This document shows, in pieces, positions 8,787-17,153 of a stretch of DNA of 58,221 nucleotides. Source of the DNA: Yes71-27 sp040758635 (GTDB lineage: Bacteria > Bacillota > Desulfotomaculia > Desulfotomaculales > Ammonificaceae); assembly GCA_040758635.1 (NCBI GenBank), contig JBFLVI010000011.1, positions 1 through 58,221 of the forward strand, read 5' to 3'. Each line of letters opens with the position of its first letter. The first letter of the stretch is position 1. The notes under the pieces were generated by a model. That model saw only the letters and a program-made list of their open reading frames with translations, searched no databases and was not told the DNA's origin. Both the position numbers and the translations under genes were made by a program.

Positions 8787-8876
8787 AAACCTGAAGCCCG
8801 GCAAGAAAACCACGAACGCAAGGAGAATTAGCAGCAAGATAAGCCAGATGGATGTAGTTCCGTCGTAATGCGGCAT
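8784..8876 (-). CDS. 30-residue single-span membrane peptide
   Basis: A complete mini-gene: ATG at 8876, 30 codons, TAG at 8784. It is preceded by AAAGGGAGGG ending 7-8 nt before the ATG and followed by an intrinsic terminator at 8456-8490. The peptide begins MPHYDGTTSIW and then has a hydrophobic stretch of about 17 residues (LILLLILLAFVVFLPG), so it is a probable single-pass membrane peptide. In size and layout it resembles small sporulation peptides of the YjcZ type, but it lacks their Gly/Tyr-rich start, so that link is only a suggestion. It is transcribed divergently from the mini-gene at 9034. Confidence 0.6.
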   Translation of the reverse strand: MPHYDGTTSIWLILLLILLAFVVFLPGFRF

Positions 8877-9033
8877 GCTTTATCCCTCCCTTTCCGGTTC
8901 CGGTACTTTTATTTACCAAATATATTCTGTAAAGCCAGAAAGTGTGAGAAAAGGATTTCCGGACAATACAAGGCACAAATCTCTTTGGGTGATAACATAT
9001 ATTACCATAAAAAATAAGGAGGGGGGTCCCGAA

Positions 9034-9096
9034 ATGCCACACGTTAACGACTACTCCGGCCGCACCAGTCTTGACCTCCGCCACCGCCGCGATTAA
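9034..9096 (+). CDS. possible 20-residue peptide
   Basis: An ATG at 9034 is preceded by AAGGAGGGGGG with good spacing and opens a 20-codon frame (MPHVNDYSGRTSLDLRHRRD) ending at 9096. Its first residues (MPH, then an acidic/Tyr stretch) recall the divergent 30-residue peptide starting at 8876. The A/T-rich gap between the two contains CATATATTA-like sequence that could be a promoter -10. The stop codon lies on top of the end of the metallo-beta-lactamase remnant on the other strand. It could be a truncated gene or a leader rather than a functional peptide. Confidence 0.4.
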   Translation: MPHVNDYSGRTSLDLRHRRD

Positions 9097-9278
9097 AAAT
9101 CCGCTTCCTGATCGTAGTAGCGCCACCAGGTGTACCAGTCGTTTCGCATCTCGATGAAATACCGGTCAATGGGGTGCATCCCGATCTCGCAACCGGAAAG
9201 TTCCTGGATGAACCGGTTGCCGCCGATGTGGTCGCAGTACCGTCCGCAATCTTCTGAATCACGCGCAACTCTCTCCGC
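9093..9278 (-). pseudogene. metallo-beta-lactamase-fold hydrolase fragment
   Basis: Minus-strand codons ending at a TAA (9093-9095) read YCDHIGGNRFIQELSG, EIGMHPIDRYFIEM and TWWRYYDQEADF. DHIGGN followed by a family-like strand and HP is the second half of the HxHxDHxGG metal motif of MBL-fold hydrolases. The upstream His residues and N-terminal domain are missing (the sequence before CDH is unrelated), and everything after EADF is cut by the stop. It is therefore a doubly truncated remnant lying directly downstream of the thioesterase gene. Confidence 0.55.
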
Positions 9279-9309
9279 CGCATTCGAAAGCGATTTTCTT
9301 TCGCGTCCC

Positions 9310-9750
9310 CTAACCGCGGGAAGTTGAGTTTCTCTTAATGTAGGCCACCCCGTGAAACAAGGCGATCAACTGGCCCTCGCCGTCCTCCACGGTGACCCGG
9401 AAGTGGGTCAACCGGCCGCTACGCGACTCTTCCACCGCCCGTGCGGTCAACACCGATCCGGTGCCCGTGGCCCGGACGTAGCTGATATTGGCGTGGATGG
9501 CCAGGGCGGTTTCGCCGTAAGCGTTGCTTGCGGCGCCAAAAACCGTGTCCGCCAGGGTGAACACGACCCCGCCGTGGGTGACACCGGCGAAGTTCAGCAT
9601 GTTTTCCTGGACGGTCAGGGTAGCCTCCGCGTAGCCGGGCGCCACGCGCCCGAAACGGATACCGAGGGCCTTCGGGAAAAAATCTTTCTCGATCAGGCCG
9701 CGGATGTAACGGTCGGTATCCTGAGGGAGCGGTGTCTTCTCCTTTGACAT
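9310..9750 (-). CDS. PaaI family thioesterase (hotdog fold)
   Basis: 146 residues, typical of the PaaI/4HBT hotdog family. The helix segment NFAGVTHGGVVFTLADTVFGAASN carries the conserved HGG and the acidic Asp that form the active site. The following strands, ALAIHANISYVRAT and LTARAVEE, match the fold. These enzymes hydrolyse acyl-CoA (often aryl-acetyl or medium-chain) thioesters in the cytosol as tetramers. No phenylacetate genes are nearby, so a housekeeping CoA-release role is as likely as PaaI function proper. It is transcribed alone, with an MBL remnant immediately downstream. Confidence 0.88.
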   Translation of the reverse strand: MSKEKTPLPQDTDRYIRGLIEKDFFPKALGIRFGRVAPGYAEATLTVQENMLNFAGVTHGGVVFTLADTVFGAASNAYGETALAIHANISYVRATGTGSVLTARAVEESRSGRLTHFRVTVEDGEGQLIALFHGVAYIKRNSTSRG

Positions 9751-10015
9751 AACGTGTAACTATTTTCGCGGTTGCCGACCGAAATCCTCCCGCCTGTATA
9801 TAAATCATTGTCGGCCGCGGTGCTTTCGATTGACAGCTTTTTTCCATATAATTTTCGCAAACCGCTTGAATACTTTCACCAAATATGATAAAGTAGCTTT
9901 GTGCCTACGCCGACGCTGGCTTGAGACCACGGGAAATTTTCAGGTCCACGCTGAAACCTCCGCTCTTAAGCCGCCCCGAGTAGGAAAGAATCAAAAGAAA
10001 AAGGAGGTTTTAGCG

Positions 10016-10306
10016 ATGTACCAGGATAAGACCTTGACCTGTCGCGAATGCGGGAGCGAATTTTCGTTTACGGCCAGCGAGCAAGAATTCTACGCTTCCA
10101 AGGGCTTTGAAAACGAACCCTTGCGTTGCCCCGACTGCCGTGCCGCCCGCAAAGCGCAGCGAAACAGCTACGGGCGCCAACCGCGGGAAATGCATACCGT
10201 CACCTGTGCCAGGTGCGGCAAACCGGCAGAAATCCCGTTTCGCCCGGTAAGCAGCAGGCCGGTTTATTGCAAGGATTGCTACCAGCCCGCTAAATCGCGC
10301 TGGTAA
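10016..10306 (+). CDS. zinc-ribbon protein with CxxC motifs
   Basis: 96 residues starting at an ATG at 10016 with AAGGAGG 8-9 nt upstream; the frame is open further upstream but lacks a ribosome binding site there. Four CxxC pairs are visible: CRECGSEF, CPDCRAARK, CARCGKPA and CKDCYQPAK, giving two zinc-ribbon units linked by a basic stretch (RKAQRNSYGRQPRE). This matches the widespread bacterial CxxC-CxxC zinc-ribbon family of unknown function. A strong terminator follows immediately, so it is probably monocistronic. Nucleic-acid binding is likely from the basic linker but unproven. Confidence 0.85.
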   Translation: MYQDKTLTCRECGSEFSFTASEQEFYASKGFENEPLRCPDCRAARKAQRNSYGRQPREMHTVTCARCGKPAEIPFRPVSSRPVYCKDCYQPAKSRW

Positions 10307-10320
10307 CCGTTCGAAACCGG

Positions 10321-10361
10321 AAAAGCGGGAAGATCAAAACCGATCAATCCCGCTTTTTTAT
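10321..10361 (+). terminator. intrinsic terminator of the zinc-ribbon gene
   Basis: AAAAGCGGGA pairs with TCCCGCTTTT across a 17-nt loop, and the T-run (TTTTTTATTTT) follows on the plus strand. It lies 15 bp after the stop codon. Confidence 0.9.
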
Positions 10362-10414
10362 TTTCCCGGACGCAGGGGCCGCCCCGCAGGGCTACTGCTC
10401 CCGGGCGTTCTATT

Positions 10415-13048
10415 TTACCACCGGGTATGATACGCCAGTGCTTTGGCGATCAACGCAGCCATTTCGCCCCGTGTAGCCGTTGACAGGGGGCGGAAACACC
10501 CGCCGGCACCCTGTACCAGCCCGGCACGGGCCGCCCGTCGCACCGCAGGCAAAGCCCAGCCCGGAATCCTGTGCTCGTCCTCAAACTCCGGGCTTTGGCC
10601 TTCTTCAAGCCCGAGCGCCCGGTCAATCAGCACGGCCATCTCCGCCCTGGTGATCGGTTTATCCGGCCGGAACCACCCGCCGGGGTAACCCGTTATAATT
10701 CCCCGTGCTACCGCCGCCTTGATTCCGCCCGCCGCCCAGGAGGGAATTGCGTCGCGGAAGGGCAGCGCGGCATCCCCGGGTTCGTGCCAGCCGAAGGCGT
10801 TGGCCAGGATCACGGCGAATTGCGCCCGCGTCACGGCCGCATCGGGCTTGAAGGTGCCGTCAGGGAACCCGTGCACGGTTCCGCGGACGCCCAGCCGGAT
10901 CACTGCCTCCCTTGACCAGTGGCCGGTCACGTCGACCGGCTCGATATACTCCTCCTCACGCAGCGCCACGACGACCTCGCCGAACCTCTCCACCCGGCCG
11001 AGCACCGGTCCGCTGCCCTCACCCGTGGTCGGCTGCGGCACCCACAGACCGTCGGACCGCCGGCAAAGAAGAACCACCCGCCCAGCGTCCCGGCCGTCCG
11101 GCAACCAGCGCAAAAGACAGCCCTTCCCGGGCGCCGGCGCTTGATAAGGCCGGAGAGACAGGCCGTCCAGAAATCTGTAACCTACCGGCAGGTCGGCGGG
11201 TTCCGCAAGGCTTTCCACGCCGACCGCAGCACGCGTGGCAAACGTACCGGGCAAAACCCGGATCGCAAACCTTCCCTCTGTGCCCTCCGTTCCTTCCGGG
11301 CCGGCCCAGAGGAACTTCTGGCCCGGCGGGGCGACTTCCACCGGCACCGAAACCTCCAGGCCGCCGAAGCGGGCAACCACCGTCCCCGCCGCGACTTTTT
11401 CCCCGGCGTAGAAGACGCCGTCCCGGATCTCACCGGCCTCCCCCTGGACCGTCCAGTTTACATAACGTGGCGCCAGGGGCCAGGTGCGGCCGTCTTTCCC
11501 GCGCACCTGGGCGATCAGCTTCACCTGCCCGCCGGGAGGCAGCGCAATAAGTGCAGGTGCAACTTCGAGCGCGGCCAGGTCTTCGGCCCCAAGCGCCCGG
11601 AGCGTGAGCCGCCCGGTAACCCCGCCCGTCTTGGCCGTAATCACGATCGTGCCGCCGCTGCGGGCGGTGAAGACGTTTCCTTCAAAGGTACCGGAACCCT
11701 GCTCCACGCTCCAGACCACCTGTCCGGCGTCAATCGCGTACGGGTTGAAATACGTGTCGTAAGCACCCGCCCGGTAGGCATAGGGCAGCCCGGCCAGAAT
11801 CTCCGCCGGCCCCCGCACCACCAGGCCCGCCAGCGGCCCCTTCGGAGCAGTGCTGAAAACGCCCAGGGCGTTTGGAACCCGCCGCTCGGCCCCTTTGGCC
11901 GGCGTGTTCACCAGCACCGGTTGAAACTCTCCCAGCGGGCGGGCCACCAGGCTGGTGGAACCGCCGCCGTCCAGATTCAGGGCCCGCCAGGCGCCCAGCC
12001 GCTGCACCAAAAAGTCGGCCAGCTCTTCCTGGGTCATCCCCCGGCTCGCAGCGCTCTGTTCAACACCGACCAGGTACAGCGTGTCCCCCGCACGCGAAAC
12101 GGCTGCGGCCGAACGGGCGGTCCGCCCCTTAATGTTCTGGCTGAAGGGTTCCACCCGCCGGCCTTCAGCCACTAACAGGGCCTGCCCGCCTACCGCGGAC
12201 TGGATCTCTTCCTCTCCGTAGGGTTCGATCCGGTAGCGCACCGTCACCGGGTCACCGACCTGAAAATTGTCGAGCAGAAAGGCGGCCGCCACCCCTTGCG
12301 CCCGCAAAACGCAACCGTCGGGCGGGATGGCAACCCCGGGCTGGTTGACGCGGATTTCCTGCACCGTCCCCCCCGTTACCACAAACTCCACTACGTTCGG
12401 CGCTTCGGGCGCCGCTCCGCGGCTGGTTGGCCCCCAGGCCGGCGTATACATCTGGATGGCATCAACATCCGAATTCACCGGCTTTCCATCCGTCACCGCC
12501 TGGTAGGCCGGCTTGTTAACCCCGCCGAGCGGGTAAAAGGACAGGCCGTTGGGGGCAACCACCTCGCCGGAAAAACGGAAAAGGTCAATTACAGGCCGGA
12601 GATCACCCAAGAGTGCAAAGGAATAATAATCGCCGCGCAACATCGGGCTCGTCAGCAATTCCCGGTCCCGGACGGTCATCCCCAGCGGGTGCTTCCCTTC
12701 CGACAGGTGAAAGAAATCGCCGTTGATTGCGGCCACTGCCCCGGCCCGCTGGGCCATTTCCCGGACGGTGAGGGTGCTGCCGAAGCTCTCGTTGTCTGCA
12801 CCGATCAAGGTTTCCAGCCGTACGTAAGGATGGCGCAGGCTCACGACCAGGACGTGGACCCGCACCGGCCCGTCCGCGGTCTCCAGACGGTACCCTTTCA
12901 GGGTAACCCCTGCGGCAACCGGCTCCTCGGAGACCTCCTCCGCCGGCACCGTGCCGGCCCGGACCGGCCCGGGCCCGGAGAAAAAGAAAACAGCGGCGAG
13001 GATGAAAATGAGCAATGCCTGCGCCCGCTTGACGGCGGTAAATTTCAA
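10415..13048 (-). CDS. SLH-domain protein with phosphodiester glycosidase (NAGPA-like) domain
   Basis: 877 residues. A signal peptide covers about residues 1-31 (basic start, ALLIFILAAVFFF, then a VRAG cleavage region). A phosphodiester-glycosidase domain spans about 45-400, with INGDFF at 108-113 and LNLDGGGSTS near 359, both hallmarks of the NAGPA family. Then come Ig-like/bacterial-surface segments and three C-terminal SLH repeats (FPDGTFKPD, YPGGWFRPD and a third). The protein should be secreted and bound to cell-wall polymer through the SLH domains, where it could cleave sugar-1-phosphodiester linkages. The start is followed by a good signal sequence. It stands alone on the minus strand. 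Confidence 0.9.
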   Translation of the reverse strand: MKFTAVKRAQALLIFILAAVFFFSGPGPVRAGTVPAEEVSEEPVAAGVTLKGYRLETADGPVRVHVLVVSLRHPYVRLETLIGADNESFGSTLTVREMAQRAGAVAAINGDFFHLSEGKHPLGMTVRDRELLTSPMLRGDYYSFALLGDLRPVIDLFRFSGEVVAPNGLSFYPLGGVNKPAYQAVTDGKPVNSDVDAIQMYTPAWGPTSRGAAPEAPNVVEFVVTGGTVQEIRVNQPGVAIPPDGCVLRAQGVAAAFLLDNFQVGDPVTVRYRIEPYGEEEIQSAVGGQALLVAEGRRVEPFSQNIKGRTARSAAAVSRAGDTLYLVGVEQSAASRGMTQEELADFLVQRLGAWRALNLDGGGSTSLVARPLGEFQPVLVNTPAKGAERRVPNALGVFSTAPKGPLAGLVVRGPAEILAGLPYAYRAGAYDTYFNPYAIDAGQVVWSVEQGSGTFEGNVFTARSGGTIVITAKTGGVTGRLTLRALGAEDLAALEVAPALIALPPGGQVKLIAQVRGKDGRTWPLAPRYVNWTVQGEAGEIRDGVFYAGEKVAAGTVVARFGGLEVSVPVEVAPPGQKFLWAGPEGTEGTEGRFAIRVLPGTFATRAAVGVESLAEPADLPVGYRFLDGLSLRPYQAPAPGKGCLLRWLPDGRDAGRVVLLCRRSDGLWVPQPTTGEGSGPVLGRVERFGEVVVALREEEYIEPVDVTGHWSREAVIRLGVRGTVHGFPDGTFKPDAAVTRAQFAVILANAFGWHEPGDAALPFRDAIPSWAAGGIKAAVARGIITGYPGGWFRPDKPITRAEMAVLIDRALGLEEGQSPEFEDEHRIPGWALPAVRRAARAGLVQGAGGCFRPLSTATRGEMAALIAKALAYHTRW

Positions 13049-13418
13049 GCGCCCGCTCCCCTTCCTTCACGAAGCCTGGACAACCGTTTGTTGTATGTTA
13101 CCATGCCGCCGGTATTTAGTCTGGTTTACAAATCGGCCCTTTAAGCCCGTTTTTCGCCGTGGTGCGTTTTGACCCGGCCTTCTCCCGGCCGCCCGGAAAG
13201 TTTGGCGCGCTGTTTTCTTATAGCCTTAGATTACCATTTCAGGGATTAACCGGATAAAGGGGCGCTTCCGGATAGGCCCCGCCGCCGTGCCGGCGCGGCG
13301 CAGGTAACCGGCAGCGGGCCACGCCGGCAGCCCGCCCGGATGTTCTGAGGGCTGCTGCCTCCTGGCCCCAAAATCACAATTTGATTTTAAGTTCAAGGGA
13401 AAAACTCTGGATAAGGGG
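13049..13418. other. intergenic region
   Basis: 370 bp with no convincing gene. GC-rich self-complementary stretches (around 13250-13340, with CCGGCAGC repeated) could fold, but I recognise no RNA family. The A/T-richer part near 13080-13140 probably holds the promoter of the SLH gene. Confidence 0.4.
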
Positions 13419-14126
13419 TTAACGGTCTTTCGCGCCGGAATCTTCTTCACTCACGGCGTGGAGGAGATACTCCGCCAAGGCGTACCGCCACATAACCGCC
13501 GCCGTCCGGAGTATTTCTTCCGCACCCTCGGTCTCCCCGGCAGCGGTTGGTACCGCGGCGGTCTCGCCTCCCGGCGAGACCCCTTCCACTCCGGGCGGGT
13601 CCGGCTGCAGTTCCGCCGCTTTAGCCGCGCCCCCGCTTAGGTCCAGGACTTTGCGGACGTAGGCCCGGGTTTCGGGGTAAGGGGGGATCCCGCCGTACCG
13701 CGCCACCGCTCCCGGACCGGCGTTGTAAGCCGCCAGCGCAAGGGCCTCGCTGCCGCCGAACCGTTCCAGCAGGGAGCGCAGGTAGGCCGCACCGCCGAAG
13801 ATGTTCTGGACCGGGTCGAACGGGTCGCGTACGCCCAGCGCCTGCGCCGTCGCCGGCATCAACTGCATCACTCCCTGGGCGCCCGCCCGTGACACCGCCC
13901 GGGGATTAAAACCGGACTCGGCCTGCACCACCGCCCGGAGGAGCTCCAGGCGCAGCCCGAAACGCGCCGCGGCCGCCTTCAACACCGGTTCCAGTGCGGC
14001 AGCGCCGCCCTTCCGGGCCGCCGCCAGTGCCGCCTCAAACCCACCGGTTTTCGGCGACACCCCCGTCTTCGCGCCCGCTCCCCCAGCTTCAGGCTGCCAA
14101 CCGACTCGCACCGGCTCACCCCCCAA
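13419..14126 (-). CDS. lytic transglycosylase (SLT domain)
   Basis: 235 residues. The SLT domain spans about 48-165. Catalytic Glu70 lies in QAESGFNPRAVS, followed by GVMQLMPATA and the YNAGPGAV motif at 134-141. The enzyme cleaves peptidoglycan glycan strands to 1,6-anhydromuropeptides. There is no N-terminal signal peptide or lipobox, only a Gly/Ala-rich leader of about 45 residues, so export must use another route or the start is wrong. The start (TTG at 14126) has only GAGGG upstream, directly after an A8 tract where a frame shift of one base could hide a longer N-terminus. The C-terminal 70 residues are not family-typical. Confidence 0.85.
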   Translation of the reverse strand: MGGEPVRVGWQPEAGGAGAKTGVSPKTGGFEAALAAARKGGAAALEPVLKAAAARFGLRLELLRAVVQAESGFNPRAVSRAGAQGVMQLMPATAQALGVRDPFDPVQNIFGGAAYLRSLLERFGGSEALALAAYNAGPGAVARYGGIPPYPETRAYVRKVLDLSGGAAKAAELQPDPPGVEGVSPGGETAAVPTAAGETEGAEEILRTAAVMWRYALAEYLLHAVSEEDSGAKDR

Positions 14127-14363
14127 ACCCTCTACTCTTTTTTTTCGGCCCCCGGCGACACCGGGTTTAGCCCCAACTTCCTTCGCCGCACTCCGGTATG
14201 CCCGGCCGGGCCTCTGAACTCGTCTGTTCGTCGCCCAGGACTTTTCCCCTCGTGACAGGAAAAAAGCTTCCGGCTAAAATTTAAAGGGAACCTTTCAGTT
14301 CGGTATTCAGATTTAAATCCGGTCGAATCACTAAACCCAAGTCTAAAGGAGGTTTATGTCGGC

Positions 14364-14639
14364 ATGAAAGCTGCGGTAACAATAAAGGAAGCCACCGCCC
14401 ACTTCGCCGCCAACCGCGAAACCATTCCGGTCCACCGCATGCCGCGGGGCGACTACGCCTTCGAGGTGGCCCCGGAAAACCACCTTTATCTCGTCGTCGA
14501 GGCCAAAGGCAGCGGGATTTTCCTCGCCCGCCTGGGGCCCAAACTGATGAAGCTCCGGCCGCTGAGCGAAGAGGAACAACAAGCGGCACGGGCTTTTGCT
14601 CAAAAACGACTTGAGGAGGCCGGCCTCCTCCAAAATTAG
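14364..14639 (+). CDS. hypothetical protein
   Basis: 91 residues with mixed alpha/beta character: an N-terminal MKAAVTIKEAT, a central RGDYAFEVAPENHLYLVVEAKG and a C-terminal helix rich in Glu and Ala. The family is not recognised. An AAAGGAGG at 14345-14352 lies 11 nt before the ATG. Between them is a three-codon frame (ATG at 14356) whose TGA overlaps the ATG, so re-initiation is conceivable. It precedes hsp20 by 86 bp, but hsp20 has its own promoter. It is probably cytosolic. Confidence 0.65.
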   Translation: MKAAVTIKEATAHFAANRETIPVHRMPRGDYAFEVAPENHLYLVVEAKGSGIFLARLGPKLMKLRPLSEEEQQAARAFAQKRLEEAGLLQN

Positions 14640-14655
14640 CGTTGGCTGCGAGTTG

Positions 14656-14684
14656 TTGCCTTTTTTTGAGAAACCAGTTATAAT
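14656..14684 (+). promoter_or_regulatory. promoter of hsp20
   Basis: TTGCCT, a 17-bp spacer and a perfect TATAAT lie about 40 bp before the hsp20 start. No CIRCE-type inverted repeat was seen beside it. Confidence 0.6.
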
Positions 14685-14725
14685 ATAGGCAGAAAAAGAT
14701 CTGCTGAATCCAGGGAGGTGGTACT

Positions 14726-15166
14726 ATGCCGTACATGTTACCGTGGGACCCGTGGCGCGAATTACGCGAAGTGCGCGACGCGATGGAGAAGGCATTCAGC
14801 AAGCTCCCGAAGCTCTTTGACCGCGAGCAGTTCGGGACTTGGATGCCGGCGGTGGACGTCTACGAAAAGGACGATGAGGTAATCGTTAAGGCGGATCTCC
14901 CTGGGGTAGACAAGAAAAACGTCCGGATACTGGTTTCCAACGAGGAGGTTACCATCCAGGGAGAAACCAGGCGGGAAGAGGAAGTGAAAGAGAAGAACTT
15001 CTACCGGAGCGAGCGGGTGTACGGCAGCTTCTCCCGCACCATCCCGCTGCCGGTGCCGGTGGAGCGCGAAAAGGCCAAGGCGTCGTTCAAAGACGGGGTC
15101 CTGCAAATAGTCGTCCCCAAAGCAAAGGGCGCCCGGGAAGACCAGGTCGAAATCAGGCCTGAGTAA
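14726..15166 (+). CDS. Hsp20 family small heat-shock protein
   Basis: 146 residues. A short N-terminal arm (MPYMLPWDPWRELREVRDAM) precedes an alpha-crystallin domain from about residue 40 to 142. That domain includes WMPAVDVYEKDDEVIVKADL, GVDKKNVRI, the loop ERVYGSFSRTIPLPV and the conserved A.FKDGVL.I..PKA. It is an ATP-independent holdase that binds unfolding proteins as oligomers in the cytosol. The ribosome binding site (CAGGGAGGTGG) and a TATAAT promoter precede it, and a strong terminator follows, so it is a single-gene unit. The length is normal for the family. Confidence 0.95.
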   Translation: MPYMLPWDPWRELREVRDAMEKAFSKLPKLFDREQFGTWMPAVDVYEKDDEVIVKADLPGVDKKNVRILVSNEEVTIQGETRREEEVKEKNFYRSERVYGSFSRTIPLPVPVEREKAKASFKDGVLQIVVPKAKGAREDQVEIRPE

Positions 15167-15182
15167 AACCGAATACAAGGGC

Positions 15183-15217
15183 AACACCCCGGAACCCCCG
15201 GGGTGTTCGTTTTTTTG
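15183..15217 (+). terminator. intrinsic terminator of hsp20
   Basis: AACACCCCGG and CCGGGGTGTT form a 10-bp stem with a short loop, followed by CG and seven T on the plus strand. Confidence 0.92.
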
Positions 15218-15235
15218 CGCCCCCCAAATCAAAAA

Positions 15236-15448
15236 CTACTCCCGCACCTTAAACAGCATCCTGCCCGCCGGGCGCCGCCGCCGGCGGTACGGGATCAACC
15301 GGGGCAGCCACCAGAACAGGAAATCAACCGCGCCCAGAACGGCGGCGGCGAGAAAAAACCCGCCTTTCACCTTCAGGCGCGTTTTCAGACCGGGTTTTGA
15401 GCGCCGCCCGGATTCCGGCTTCACCGTTTTCTTGCCGCCCGGACTCAA
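15236..15448 (-). CDS. small membrane protein downstream of RNase J
   Basis: 70 residues: a very basic N-terminus (GGKKTVKPESGRRSKPGLK), one hydrophobic span (FFLAAAVLGAVDFLFWWLP) and a basic Arg-rich tail (YRRRRRPAGR). The TTG start at 15448 lies 2 nt after the RNase J stop, and its GGAGG is inside the end of that gene, so the two are probably translationally coupled. The basic flanks suggest an inner-membrane protein that touches nucleic acid or lipid head groups, but this is inference. The family is not recognised. A longer upstream frame exists but overlaps RNase J without a ribosome binding site. Confidence 0.6.
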   Translation of the reverse strand: MSPGGKKTVKPESGRRSKPGLKTRLKVKGGFFLAAAVLGAVDFLFWWLPRLIPYRRRRRPAGRMLFKVRE

Positions 15449-15450
15449 GA

Positions 15451-17115
15451 CTACACCTCCATGATAATCGGCAGGATCATCGGCCGGCGCCGCGTCCGGT
15501 CGTAAAGGAACCGGCCTAGCACGTCCCGCACCTGCGACTTGATGCTTGACCACTCGGTTGTTCCCCGCCCGGTGCACTTTTCCAGTGCGCTGTGCACTTT
15601 TTCTTTGGCTTCTTCGAACAGTTGCTCCGCCCCGCGGACGTAAACAAAACCGCGGGAGACGATGTCCGGCCCGGCCACCACCTGCCCCGACTCCTGGTTT
15701 ATCGCCAGCACTACAATCAGGATTCCGTCCTGGGCAAGCTGTTTCCGGTCACGGAGCACAATGTTGCCCACGTCGCCGACACCCAGGCCGTCCACCAGCA
15801 CCCGGCCGGCGGTAACCCGGCCGGCGAAGCGGCCGCTCTTCCGGGTAAACTCCACAATCTGCCCGTTTTCCGCTACAAAAATGTTTTCGGGATTGACGCC
15901 CAGTTCCCGGGCCAGTTCCGCGTGGCGCATCAACATCCGGTATTCCCCGTGAACCGGGATGAAAAACTTGGGCCGGGTCAGGTTGAGCATCAGTTTCAGT
16001 TCCTCCTGGCTCGGGTGCCCGGAAACGTGCAGCCCGCCGACGGTTTCGTACAGCACCTCCGCGCCGCGCTTGAAAAGCTGGTCGATCACCCGCGCCACCA
16101 GCTTCTCGTTCCCCGGGATGGGGACCGCCGAAATGATGATCGTGTCGCCGGGAACAATATCCACTAACTTGTGGTCGGCCATCGCCATCCTGGTGAGCGC
16201 CGACATCGGCTCACCCTGGCTCCCCGTCGTAAGGATGACCACCTCGTGCCGCGGCAGCTGGTTGGCCTCTTCAAGCTCCACCAGGGTGCCAGGGGGGATG
16301 TGGAGGTACCCCAGCCTGTGGGCGACATCCACCACGTTCACCATGCTGCGGCCCGCGACCGCCACCTTCCGGCCGTAGCGGTGGGCCACCAGCACCGCCT
16401 GTTGAAGCCGATGGATGTTCGAGGCAAAGGTGGCGATCAGGACCCGGCCGCGCGCACGCCGGAAAGTCTCGTCGAAGCCCTCGCCGACCACCCGCTCCGA
16501 CATTGTGTAACCCGGCCGCTCCACATTCGTACTGTCCGAAAGGAGGACGAGCACTCCCGCCTCCCCTAATTGCGCCAGACGGTGAAAATCGATCATTTCC
16601 CCGTCAACCGGAGTGTGGTCAACCTTGAAGTCCCCCGTATGCAAGACCACCCCGATCGGGGTGTGCAGCGCCACCGCCACCGCGTCCGGGATGCTGTGCG
16701 AAACCCGGATGAATTCGATTTTAAAGTGGCCTACTTCGACCACGTCCCGCGGGCGTACTACCCGCAGGTCAACGTCATGATCGGGCAGGTGCTCGGTGAG
16801 TTTCCCTTCCAGCAGGCCGAGGGTCAGCCGTGTCCCGTAGACCGGAACGCTCTGGAAGTAGGGAAGCACGTAAGGGAGAGCGCCGATGTGGTCCTCATGG
16901 CCGTGGGTCAAAACGATCGCCCGGATCAGGTGCTTGTGTTCGACCAGGTAACTGACGTCCGGAATCACCACGTCTATACCGAGCATTTCTTCCTCGGGAA
17001 ACATCAGCCCGCAGTCGATCACCACGATTCCGTCTCCGTAACGCACCGCAAGCGAGTTTTTCCCGATTTCACCCAGTCCGCCCAGAGGAATGAGCTGGAT
17101 CTTACCTTCACGCAA
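15451..17115 (-). CDS. rnj: ribonuclease J
   Basis: 554 residues, the standard length. A metallo-beta-lactamase domain carries HGHEDH at 71-76 and continues through SDSTNVERPGYT. Then come the beta-CASP domain (TGSQGEPMSALTRMA), VHGEYRM, and a C-terminal domain ending in ILPIIMEV. It is a 5' exonuclease and endonuclease central to mRNA decay and 5' processing in Firmicutes. The ATG at 17115 is preceded by GGAGGGAGGTG. It lies 38 bp downstream of speB on the same strand, so co-transcription with the polyamine genes is possible. Confidence 0.96.
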   Translation of the reverse strand: MREGKIQLIPLGGLGEIGKNSLAVRYGDGIVVIDCGLMFPEEEMLGIDVVIPDVSYLVEHKHLIRAIVLTHGHEDHIGALPYVLPYFQSVPVYGTRLTLGLLEGKLTEHLPDHDVDLRVVRPRDVVEVGHFKIEFIRVSHSIPDAVAVALHTPIGVVLHTGDFKVDHTPVDGEMIDFHRLAQLGEAGVLVLLSDSTNVERPGYTMSERVVGEGFDETFRRARGRVLIATFASNIHRLQQAVLVAHRYGRKVAVAGRSMVNVVDVAHRLGYLHIPPGTLVELEEANQLPRHEVVILTTGSQGEPMSALTRMAMADHKLVDIVPGDTIIISAVPIPGNEKLVARVIDQLFKRGAEVLYETVGGLHVSGHPSQEELKLMLNLTRPKFFIPVHGEYRMLMRHAELARELGVNPENIFVAENGQIVEFTRKSGRFAGRVTAGRVLVDGLGVGDVGNIVLRDRKQLAQDGILIVVLAINQESGQVVAGPDIVSRGFVYVRGAEQLFEEAKEKVHSALEKCTGRGTTEWSSIKSQVRDVLGRFLYDRTRRRPMILPIIMEV

Positions 17116-17153
17116 AAAGTTTCACCTCCCTCCTTTTTGGACTCAAACCTTTA

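Noticed and set aside
13226..13450. Minus-strand frame of about 74 codons
   Set aside because: It overlaps the end of the lytic transglycosylase gene, has no ribosome binding site and its composition is not protein-like.
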